Source of the DNA: an uncultured Clostridia bacterium
GTDB taxonomy: Bacteria; Bacillota; Clostridia; Christensenellales; Aristaeellaceae
Assembly: GCA_937906775.1 (NCBI GenBank)
Contig: CALCUD010000041.1
Coordinates: 1 to 33,077 of the forward strand
DNA: 33,077 nucleotides
Direction of reading: 5' to 3'
In this document: one piece after another, positions 16,128 to 23,057 of the stretch
Layout of the letters: each line of letters starts with the position of its first letter
Numbering within the stretch: position 1 is the stretch's first letter
Translations under genes and position numbers: made by a program
Notes under the pieces: model-generated
What the model was told of the DNA's origin: nothing
What the model saw: the letters and a program-made list of their open reading frames with translations, nothing else
Database searches by the model: none

Positions 16128-16772
16128 TCACTGGGCAAACAGAATGCACCTCGGATGACAGTCCAGATCCTCCACAGTGACCCGGAGAACTTCCGCCCCA
16201 CTGCGAACCTCCTCCGGAGCAAAAAGGGATATAAACGCTTCCGGTCCCGAAATGGGCCACCCCTCATTGAAAGGGGTTTTATAATGCATCGGTAATACAA
16301 TTTTCGCATTCAACTGTTTCACAGTCTTCATCGCCTGCGCGGCGTCGATGGTAAAAAAACCGCCGATAGGAACCATCAGCACATCAATTTCACCCAATGC
16401 TGCAAGCTGCTCCGTGTTCAGTGCGCAACCCAGATCCCCGAGATGCGCAATACGAAGTCCTTCCGCCTCAATCAGGAACAGCAGCGTAGAACCTCTTTTT
16501 CTTCCTTCCGCATCATCGTGCCAGGCCGGAATCGCTGTGATCCGTACTCCCTGTTCCGGCGTACAGTTCCCGTTCGTGTCAATCATTCTCGGTGTTCCGG
16601 TAAGGTTTTCCACCGCATCATGGTCGTGATGGTGATGGGATATCAGCGCAATATCCGCCCCGACAGCCCTGACAGGATATCCGCAGCTCGCGTCATAAGG
16701 ATCCGTAACAATCCGGATCCCACTTTCAGTTTCGATCAGGAATTCCGCGTGGCCGATATGTTGAAACAGCAT
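16128..16772 (-). CDS. MBL-fold metallo-hydrolase (UlaG-like)
   Basis: 214 residues with the metallo-beta-lactamase metal motif in ISHHHHDHDAVENL, which gives HxHxDH. Later ligands are in IPAWHDD, IAHLGDLG and LPMHYKTPF. It begins FQHIGHAEFLIET, typical of the short UlaG-like or YtkL-like hydrolases. The ATG at 16772 has a G-rich ribosome binding site nine bases upstream. It starts 15 bases after trpB stops and shares its T-box-controlled transcript. A role in tryptophan or indole metabolism would be an inference from position only. The C-terminus ends in a Cys-containing tail (CHPRCILFAQ). Confidence 0.88.
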   Translation of the reverse strand: MLFQHIGHAEFLIETESGIRIVTDPYDASCGYPVRAVGADIALISHHHHDHDAVENLTGTPRMIDTNGNCTPEQGVRITAIPAWHDDAEGRKRGSTLLFLIEAEGLRIAHLGDLGCALNTEQLAALGEIDVLMVPIGGFFTIDAAQAMKTVKQLNAKIVLPMHYKTPFNEGWPISGPEAFISLFAPEEVRSGAEVLRVTVEDLDCHPRCILFAQ

Positions 16773-16787
16773 CCGTTTTTCCCCCCG

Positions 16788-18032
16788 TCACTTCAGATCC
16801 GTCAGGAATCGGTCGCCCATTCCATATTTATCAATGACGAAGTCCATATCCTTGTCGCCGCGCCCGGAGAGGTTCACAAGAATGCTTCCGTTCCGATGTT
16901 CTTTCGCGTAGCGGATTCCATAGGCCACGGCATGGCTGCTCTCGACCGCAGGAATGATTCCTTCGAGCCTGCTCAGCTTATAGAATGCTTCCATGGCTTC
17001 CTCGTCATCCACAGAAACATACTTGATTCTGCCGACATCATGAAGGAATGCATGTTCAGGTCCGACGGAGGGATAGTCCAATCCGCTGGCAATCGAGTAA
17101 ACCGGCGCTGCCTCTCCCTGATCGTCTTTCAGCATATAACTCTTGAATCCGTGCATAACGCCGGGATCGCCCTTCTGGATGGAGCAGGCATGGTCACCGT
17201 ATCCGCTTCCGCGTCCCAGCGGCTCAACACCGTAAATGTCCACAGGATCGCTCAGGAAAGGAACGAACATACCGGCTGCATTGGAACCTCCGCCAACACA
17301 GGCGGTAATGGCGTCCGGAAGATTACCGGTCATGGAGGTAAACTGTTCCCTCGCCTCAATTCCGATGATGCTCTGGAAATCGCGGACCATCTTCGGGAAG
17401 GGATGCGGGCCGACTACAGTTCCGATGCAGTAAATCGCAGTTTTATATTCGTTCATATATGCGTCAAAGGCAGCGTCCACAGCTTCTTTCAGCGTTTTCA
17501 ATCCTTTTGTGACAGGAATGACGCGCGCGCCCAGTAACTTCATCCGGGTAACGTTCGGCGCCTGTTTTGCGATATCGACTTCGCCCATATAAACATCGCA
17601 TTCCATCCCGAAATACGCAGCAGCAGTAGCGATGGCAACACCGTGCTGCCCGGCGCCGGTCTCTGCGATCAGTTTCTTTTTACCCATATATTTGGCCAGA
17701 AGTCCCTCACCCATGCAGTGGTTCAACTTGTGAGCGCCTGTATGGTTCAGATCCTCACGTTTCAGATAGATCTGGCAACGGCCAAAGTGATTGCTCAACC
17801 GTTCGCAATGATAGACCGGAGTAGGCCGTCCCTGAAAATCGCGACGGATCTCACGCAGCTCATTGATAAATTTGGTGGAATGAGCAATCGTTTCGTAGGC
17901 ATCATCAATTTCCCGGAAAGCAGGAACAAGTTCATCCGGAATAAAGGACCCGCCGTAAGGACCAAAGTATCCGTCTTCAGAAGGGTAGTTTCTCAGATAG
18001 GTATCAAAATCGCGATAATTCATTTCAGTCAT
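16788..18032 (-). CDS. trpB: Tryptophan synthase beta chain
   Basis: PLP enzyme that joins indole and serine to make tryptophan. Visible features are FGPYGGSFIPDEL at the N-terminus, the PLP lysine in NHTGAHKLNH (K102), the catalytic region ETGAGQHGVA, the phosphate-binding loop GGGSNA and VESSHAVAYG near the C-terminus. Length is about 414 residues. The usual HKINN-type sequence after the lysine is HKLNH, an unusual variant worth noting. ATG 18032 with GGGAGG nine bases upstream is preferred over ATG 18041, which abuts the site. No trpA or other trp gene is present in the window. A Trp-specific T-box precedes it and a metallo-hydrolase follows in the same operon. Confidence 0.93.
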   Translation of the reverse strand: MTEMNYRDFDTYLRNYPSEDGYFGPYGGSFIPDELVPAFREIDDAYETIAHSTKFINELREIRRDFQGRPTPVYHCERLSNHFGRCQIYLKREDLNHTGAHKLNHCMGEGLLAKYMGKKKLIAETGAGQHGVAIATAAAYFGMECDVYMGEVDIAKQAPNVTRMKLLGARVIPVTKGLKTLKEAVDAAFDAYMNEYKTAIYCIGTVVGPHPFPKMVRDFQSIIGIEAREQFTSMTGNLPDAITACVGGGSNAAGMFVPFLSDPVDIYGVEPLGRGSGYGDHACSIQKGDPGVMHGFKSYMLKDDQGEAAPVYSIASGLDYPSVGPEHAFLHDVGRIKYVSVDDEEAMEAFYKLSRLEGIIPAVESSHAVAYGIRYAKEHRNGSILVNLSGRGDKDMDFVIDKYGMGDRFLTDLK

Positions 18033-18061
18033 TGGGGTCATCCTCCCTTTACGCTCATAAT

Positions 18062-18325
18062 AGAAAACGCCTCAGCCATTCCGGACTGAGGCGGTAATCC
18101 CGCGGTGCCACTCAGCTTCGCCTTTATGATAAGGCGCGCTCAATTCACATACCGATGATATGTGTCACTATGATAACGGTGCGATGCCGTCCCGGCCTAC
18201 TCTCATTTCAGCCGGACCCTCGGAAGGCCATTCATGCCGGCTATCCGTACCGCGGTTTCACTGATCGCGGCTCCCTTTGACGGTTCATCCGGAATTACTA
18301 TTCTCCCTCAACGGTTTCTATGAAA
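18062..18325 (-). promoter_or_regulatory. Tryptophan-specific T-box leader with antiterminator/terminator
   Basis: Read on the minus strand, the leader ends with the T-box core TGGCACCGCGG (18110-18100). A terminator follows: CGCCTCAGTC (ending near 18084) pairs with GGCTGAGGCG (18078-18069), then TTTTCT. In the 5' part the stem I pattern AGGGAG ... AGTGAAACC ... GAA-TGG-CC...GAG is present, which places the specifier codon TGG (Trp) at 18230-18228. Uncharged tRNA-Trp would bind here and switch on trpB. The codon matches the regulated gene, which supports the call. The 5' end is set by the promoter at 18334-18362, inside the preceding gene. Confidence 0.93.
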
Positions 18326-18837
18326 TTGTGATAATCATACTCAACCGGGTTCCCATTGTCAAGAGTTTTTTCGAACCAATCCGTTGGAACAGCGGGCAAG
18401 GGTTCTCCCTTCCTGAGGCGGGCCGCCCATTCTTCATGCAGCTCGCGGCAGATCTGTTCATAAGCTTCTGCACCTTCTTCTCCCGCTTTTACCAATCTCC
18501 TTTTCACGTCATTGCCGTTTCCGGTCCCGCACTGCCTTCTCAGCAGGGACGCACAGCACCCTGCTTCATTTCCGAAAGGGCCGCGGAATTTCCCGGGCAG
18601 CGCGTCCGGAATATCGTGATCCAGCAAAAGCCAATCCCGATCCTGTTCTGAGCGCCAGCCATTCCCGCTTGCCATCCGGATCCACTCAGTCAGCTCACAG
18701 TCCGTCAGAAGGCACGGGAGATCGGTCGCATACAGCATGTGATCTTTCAAACTGCGCCGCACCGTCGCGGGACGGAATGTCATACATGCCTTTGTCAAAG
18801 CTTCCAGTTCCATCCGAAGCGCGTTTTTTTCCTTCAT
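18298..18837 (-). CDS. Conserved-looking hypothetical protein (179 residues)
   Basis: Unrecognised soluble protein with no signal peptide or membrane helix. It starts at ATG 18837 with AAGGAG ten bases upstream. It is rich in Trp, Arg and acidic residues, with LLLDHDIPDALPGKFRGPFG and a cysteine cluster (GCCASLLRRQCGTG) in the middle, and it ends EYDYHNFIETVEGE. The three close cysteines might bind a metal, but no full motif is seen. The 3' end contains the trpB promoter and the stop codon borders the T-box leader, so the two transcripts overlap. Divergent from the YgjV-like gene. Confidence 0.75.
   Translation of the reverse strand: MKEKNALRMELEALTKACMTFRPATVRRSLKDHMLYATDLPCLLTDCELTEWIRMASGNGWRSEQDRDWLLLDHDIPDALPGKFRGPFGNEAGCCASLLRRQCGTGNGNDVKRRLVKAGEEGAEAYEQICRELHEEWAARLRKGEPLPAVPTDWFEKTLDNGNPVEYDYHNFIETVEGE
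18334..18362 (-). promoter_or_regulatory. Sigma-70-type promoter of the T-box/trpB operon
   Basis: Minus strand: perfect TTGACA (18362-18357), 17-base spacer, TATGAT (18339-18334). It lies inside the 3' end of the preceding coding sequence (18298-18837), so the T-box transcript would start near 18327. Confidence 0.85.
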
Positions 18838-18857
18838 TCCGTCGGACTCCTTTCATC

Positions 18858-18886
18858 TTGAATCGAAATAGAGCTTATGCTATCAT
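18858..18886 (+). promoter_or_regulatory. Possible promoter of the YgjV-like gene
   Basis: TTGAAT (18858-18863), 17-base spacer, TATCAT (18881-18886), about 48 bases upstream of the ATG at 18934. The match to consensus is moderate. Confidence 0.45.
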
Positions 18887-18933
18887 TCTTGCGGTTGTTC
18901 ATCACCATATAACAGGACCGGAGGCATCCATCC

Positions 18934-19449
18934 ATGGATACAAGAACACTGATCGCGCAGGTTGTCGGTTTCATCGGTATTATTGTCGCATTCATTTCGT
19001 TTCAATGCAAGGATAATAAGCGTCTTTTCTTTTATCAGTTGCTTTCAAGCGTGATCTGGGTCATTCATTTTTTGATCCTTCAAGCCTATTCCGGTGTACT
19101 GTTGAATGCCGCCGGAGCGATTCGCGGTTTTTTCCTGTACAATACTGATAAAAAATGGGGTTCTTCCAAAGTCACCATGATCGCTGTCACCCTTTTGATG
19201 ATCGCATGCGGCATTGTCACGTGGACAGGCCCGATCTGCCTGTTTCCTGCCATAGGTATGGCATTGGGAACTCTGGCCATGTGGTCCCGAAACGGCAGGC
19301 TCCTCCGTTGGGTTCAGTTGCTCTGTGTCTCCCCGTTCTGGATCATATACAATATTCCCAACAAGTCCATTGCCGGAATCGTTTGTGAAACCATGAACAT
19401 GATCTCCGTCATCATCGCCTTGTATCGTTTCCGAAAGCAAAAGATCTGA
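18934..19449 (+). CDS. YgjV-family inner membrane protein
   Basis: 171 residues with about six hydrophobic helices (for example IAQVVGFIGIIVAFISFQ, LLSSVIWVIHFLILQAYSG, MIAVTLLMIACGIVTW). The pattern QVVGFIGIIVAFISFQCKDNKRLFFYQLLSSVIWVIHF is typical of the YgjV family, whose function is unknown as far as I know. The C-terminus (IPNKSIAGIVCETMNMISVIIALYRFRK) also fits. ATG 18934 has GGAGG about ten bases upstream. It stands alone between the divergent hypothetical gene and the alpha/beta hydrolase. Confidence 0.85.
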   Translation: MDTRTLIAQVVGFIGIIVAFISFQCKDNKRLFFYQLLSSVIWVIHFLILQAYSGVLLNAAGAIRGFFLYNTDKKWGSSKVTMIAVTLLMIACGIVTWTGPICLFPAIGMALGTLAMWSRNGRLLRWVQLLCVSPFWIIYNIPNKSIAGIVCETMNMISVIIALYRFRKQKI

Positions 19450-19538
19450 CGCTTCGGATTATATCTCGTTTTCGTCTGTCTTTTCAATCATCACGCTCTC
19501 CGAAAAACGCATATAAGAAGAAAGGAAGGCCTGCCGAT

Positions 19539-21011
19539 ATGAGCAAAAAAAAACAGACATCATTCCGGGAAGGAACGCTGCCTTTCGGGGAAGAGCGCTG
19601 TTCCTGTATTCATTACCGTTATTTTGATCCCATAGAACACGGATATCAGGAGAGAAAACCATACCCTCTCCTGATCTTCGCACAAGGTGATTCAGAAGAT
19701 ATTGCCCGGGCCTATTCTTCTCCCGTCTTTCAGACGGATTTTCTTGGCGCGTATATTCTTCTGCCAGCAGTTGACGAACGTCTCCGGCAGGATGTCAGCG
19801 CGTTCTTTCGTCAAATTCAGGAGCTGATCCGCGATTTTTCATCTTCGCGGACGGGTTGCATCGGAAAGACATTTCTCTTTCTTCCTTCTGCAGTCATTTC
19901 CGCGATACGGGGATCGGAAGACCTCTTTTCCGGTTATTTCGACGCTTTGATCCCGGTCGGCGCAGCTGTATCCAGTGATACATTGCAGATCCTCAGCGAC
20001 CAGAATATACGTGTATTTCGTACTGTGGATCCCGCTGCCGCTCTGGCCAATCTGATGTCGGAGGATCGCGTCCCGATGGATCAGCGCTTTCCTCGCGGAC
20101 TGACAGGATGGATTGACGAAGTAAACAGGGACGGATGCGCACAGGAACGGGAATATCTGTCCCGCAGCGGTATGATCCGTTCCGGCAGTGTCCCGGTAGA
20201 GGAACATATTTCGCTGTATTATGAAGAATACGGTTCAGGAGACCGTATCATTTTGTCCGCGCAATGCGGATTTTATCACAGGGGCATGCATCAGCGGATG
20301 GCAGATCTCGGATATCATGTTTATTGCATAACGCTCCGGGGTTTTCATCCCTCCTCGCTGGTCCGTGAGGATTACGGAGACCGCTGGTACGATGTATTTG
20401 CTTCCGATGTCATTGCTTTTGCCGACCGAATGGGGATCAACCGGTTCAGCTATATGGGCGCTTCTCACGGTGCCGGGGTCGGCTGGCATCTGATGCTCCT
20501 GGCGCAGGAACGGATCGACGCATTTGTCGCAATGGTTCCGGGCCCTCACAGTCTCGCGGAGGGGACCATGTCCTACCGTCAGATGCTGGAGCAAGGCATT
20601 ATCCAATCTCCTCCGCCGTTTGATCCTCCTGTTGACAGCGACCCCGCGCGTCAACAGCGCCGCGAATACCGGGAGAAATGGATTTCCGGAGGCCCTCGTG
20701 CCTTTGAACAAGAAAGAAAACTGGATTACGGCCGGCCCATGATGCGCTTTGGCAGCGAAGAAAAGCTCTGTGAAGCGCTCCGGAGTATCACAGTACCTGT
20801 TCTGATGATCGGTGGATATGACGATCCAATCAGTACTCCTGCCCTGATGATGAGAACAGCCGGATGTCTCCCCCACTGTAAGTGGATCGTTTATACCAAT
20901 TGCGGTCATAATATAGATACCGACCTTATCGAAGAAGTATCGGACGAAGCGGATCGGTTTATCAGCAATGTGCTCATAACAGGAAAAGCATATCTGCCGC
21001 CGGAAGCATAA
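19539..21011 (+). CDS. Tandem alpha/beta hydrolase; N-terminal domain apparently inactive
   Basis: 490 residues, with AAGAAAGGAAGG upstream of the ATG. Residues ~225-480 are a canonical alpha/beta hydrolase: nucleophile elbow YMGASHGAG (S309), acid GGYDDP (D428) and histidine NCGHNID (H457). Residues ~20-190 look like a second, esterase-type alpha/beta hydrolase: CIHYRYFDP and PYPLLIFAQGDS at the start, GYFDALIPVGAA in the middle, and a strand pattern like IRVFRTVDPAA. The expected Gly-x-Ser-x-Gly elbow is missing (LFLPSAVISAI), so this half is probably catalytically dead. No signal peptide, so cytosolic. Substrate unknown. Convergent with the second MATE gene. Confidence 0.85.
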   Translation: MSKKKQTSFREGTLPFGEERCSCIHYRYFDPIEHGYQERKPYPLLIFAQGDSEDIARAYSSPVFQTDFLGAYILLPAVDERLRQDVSAFFRQIQELIRDFSSSRTGCIGKTFLFLPSAVISAIRGSEDLFSGYFDALIPVGAAVSSDTLQILSDQNIRVFRTVDPAAALANLMSEDRVPMDQRFPRGLTGWIDEVNRDGCAQEREYLSRSGMIRSGSVPVEEHISLYYEEYGSGDRIILSAQCGFYHRGMHQRMADLGYHVYCITLRGFHPSSLVREDYGDRWYDVFASDVIAFADRMGINRFSYMGASHGAGVGWHLMLLAQERIDAFVAMVPGPHSLAEGTMSYRQMLEQGIIQSPPPFDPPVDSDPARQQRREYREKWISGGPRAFEQERKLDYGRPMMRFGSEEKLCEALRSITVPVLMIGGYDDPISTPALMMRTAGCLPHCKWIVYTNCGHNIDTDLIEEVSDEADRFISNVLITGKAYLPPEA

Positions 21012-21038
21012 AGGCGGAAAAGGTCGGAATGCCCGGCA

Positions 21039-22835
21039 TTACATCTGCTCCGTCCTGAACCGGATAATCAGATTATTTGTTTCAAAAGTATTCAAATACG
21101 TAATATCGGAAGCTATTTTGCTCACAATGCGGATGCCTATGTGATGCATGGGATCATCTGATTCATTGGCCGCGCTGATCTGTTCTGTCACATCATATCG
21201 GGGACAGTTATCGCGCAAACGGATAATCAGGGTATTCTCGGAAGCCACTACACGCAGATCAATCATAGGCGTTCTGATAACGCAGCCCGGAAAAACATTC
21301 AAAACAATATTGGAAGCAAGTTCCTCAAACGCAAGGGATGCATAATAGGCCGTCCTTCGGTCAAAACTGTGGCCGTTGCAAAAAAGCATGATCTGTTCGG
21401 ATGCCAGAGAAACATCCTCAAGATTACGTATATCCAGTGAAATGAAGCTGCCCGGATGGAGATGAAAGGAATCCGGAAGATTCAGGAAATCCTGCCTTGT
21501 CAAACAGATTTTGCGGTATTTTACCGCGTAATATATATAAATGGCCGCCAGTGTCATGACATCGCCTGCCGCGAAGCTTGCGATAATACCGTAACTTCCA
21601 AACAGATTCCCGAGCAGAAATGCCGAGATAATAACAAAAACGAATCGCGCGGCCAGCGTCAGGACATTCATGTTGCTTTTTCTCTGTATGGCCTGAAGAT
21701 ATTTGATCCGGCTTTCGATCAGAGCCAGAAGAGGCATCTGTACAGCAAGAATCCGGATGGCAAAAACAACCATATCATACAGCGGACCCTTTTCAGCAAT
21801 ATAAAGGCCTGCGATCGGTCCGGCAAAGATCAGCGCCGCTGTACTGATCAAAAACGGAAATATCAGGATCATCCGGTGTTCATATTTGTTGACTTCCTCA
21901 ATTCCTTCCTCGTTCATTTCACCGTAAAACACACCGGTCAGAAGCGAAACCGCGGAAGCGATTCCGGCGCCAAAGATCTCAATGAAATTGGAAAAATTAT
22001 TGCGAACAGAAAGAGCAGACATCGCAATCGTTCCGCCATACGAAATAATCACTGCATTCAGGATAACCGGCCGAAGGATATTCGAAAGCCTTCTGACAGC
22101 TTTTTCGCTGCCGTTTGCCAGCATATTGCCGAATTCTTTCAGGGAAACATGGGGTTTGACGAAATGCAGGATCCGGTTCTTTTTTAAGAAGAAGGTGCAT
22201 TGAATCAACAGGTTCAGATAACTCGCGCAGGCGGAAGCCAGTCCGATTCCGAAAAGTCCCATATCCAACTTTATCGCAACAATATCCAGAATGATATCGG
22301 ATACAGCTTCAACGATTGCTCCGATACCGATGATCCTGCGCCCTGTGTCCAGCTGGAACGCAGGCGCGAGAATAGCTGTCAGGATCAGCGACGGTGTTCC
22401 GATGCTTAATCCGGTCAGATATTCCGAAGCTAGGCCGGCAAGTCCGGCCGCATTACCGGAGGCTCCCAGCAATATGGCAAACGGTTTTGCGAAAATCTGC
22501 AACAGTGCAGTTAATATCAGGGAAATGAACACACCGGTACAAACCGCAACACTGACAAATCTTGAATACTCCCGCCGGTCGCCCCGGCCGATCGCTTGCG
22601 CGCACCGCGTCTGCATCCCTACGGCGAGCAAACCGCTGATCACACCGAAAATGCTGAAGATCGGATGAACGATTCCTTCCGCCGCCATTTCCTCCGAACC
22701 AAGAAAATGACTGATAATAAGTCCGTCAATGAGTCCGGAACCGACCCATGAAAATTCAATAACTGTCCCTGTCAGGAACAGTGAAAAAAACATTTTATGA
22801 ATGACTGACCATCTTTGGGAAACGTTTTTACGCAT
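21039..22835 (-). CDS. MATE-family transporter with C-terminal GHKL (SpoIIAB/RsbW-type) ATPase domain, copy 2
   Basis: 598 residues from ATG 22835, which has AAGGAG eight bases upstream; an ATG at 22856 lies before that site and is rejected. Residues 1 to ~455 form the MATE transporter (FSWVGSGLIDGLIISHFLGSEEMAAEGIVHP near the N-terminus). Residues ~464-598 form an ATP-binding domain with N-box FEELASNIV (~503-511), G1-like LRDNCPRYD (~540-548) and G2-like HIGIRIV (~565-571). The architecture equals the copy at 14228-16009 but the sequences are well diverged, so it is not a recent duplication. It has its own strong promoter and is divergent from the ABC exporter pair. Confidence 0.9.
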   Translation of the reverse strand: MRKNVSQRWSVIHKMFFSLFLTGTVIEFSWVGSGLIDGLIISHFLGSEEMAAEGIVHPIFSIFGVISGLLAVGMQTRCAQAIGRGDRREYSRFVSVAVCTGVFISLILTALLQIFAKPFAILLGASGNAAGLAGLASEYLTGLSIGTPSLILTAILAPAFQLDTGRRIIGIGAIVEAVSDIILDIVAIKLDMGLFGIGLASACASYLNLLIQCTFFLKKNRILHFVKPHVSLKEFGNMLANGSEKAVRRLSNILRPVILNAVIISYGGTIAMSALSVRNNFSNFIEIFGAGIASAVSLLTGVFYGEMNEEGIEEVNKYEHRMILIFPFLISTAALIFAGPIAGLYIAEKGPLYDMVVFAIRILAVQMPLLALIESRIKYLQAIQRKSNMNVLTLAARFVFVIISAFLLGNLFGSYGIIASFAAGDVMTLAAIYIYYAVKYRKICLTRQDFLNLPDSFHLHPGSFISLDIRNLEDVSLASEQIMLFCNGHSFDRRTAYYASLAFEELASNIVLNVFPGCVIRTPMIDLRVVASENTLIIRLRDNCPRYDVTEQISAANESDDPMHHIGIRIVSKIASDITYLNTFETNNLIIRFRTEQM

Positions 22836-22903
22836 ACCGTATACTCCTTGATTCATCTGTCAGCAGAATCGTCACAATATTCAAATCCGGAATCTTCCGG
22901 ACA

Positions 22904-22932
22904 ATTATACCGGATTGCCAGATCCGCGTCAA
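22904..22932 (-). promoter_or_regulatory. Sigma-70-type promoter of MATE copy 2
   Basis: Minus strand: TTGACG (22932-22927), 17-base spacer, perfect TATAAT (22909-22904), about 70 bases upstream of the start codon at 22835. Confidence 0.85.
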
Positions 22933-22978
22933 TGGCGCTGAGTATATCCGTTGCGGGTTGATCAACGCGGTTTGCATA

Positions 22979-23007
22979 TTGAAATACTCCGTTTATTCAT
23001 GTAAAAT
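22979..23007 (+). promoter_or_regulatory. Sigma-70-type promoter of the ABC exporter pair
   Basis: TTGAAA (22979-22984), 17-base spacer, TAAAAT (23002-23007), followed by an AT-rich run and the GTG start at 23058. A 10-bp perfect palindrome, GTTGATCAAC (22957-22966), lies between this promoter and the divergent one at 22904-22932. Confidence 0.75.
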
Positions 23008-23057
23008 ATATATATAAAATACACATCAATAACAGACTGAAAGGAAGAAAAACATCC

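Noticed and set aside
16443..17537. Long plus-strand open frame (364 codons) opposite the metallo-hydrolase and trpB
   Set aside because: It is antisense to two genes with clear family motifs, has no ribosome binding site, and its translation has no recognisable domain; it is a shadow of codon bias.
20235..20909. 224-codon minus-strand frame opposite the alpha/beta hydrolase
   Set aside because: The catalytic triad on the plus strand confirms the real gene; no start signal for the antisense frame.
21012..21038. Short inverted repeat AATGC/GCATT between the convergent hydrolase and MATE genes
   Set aside because: Only five base pairs with a three-base loop and no T run; too weak to call a terminator.
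21456..22187. 243-codon plus-strand frame opposite MATE copy 2
   Set aside because: Antisense to membrane helices with a highly charged, unlikely composition; shadow of the real gene.
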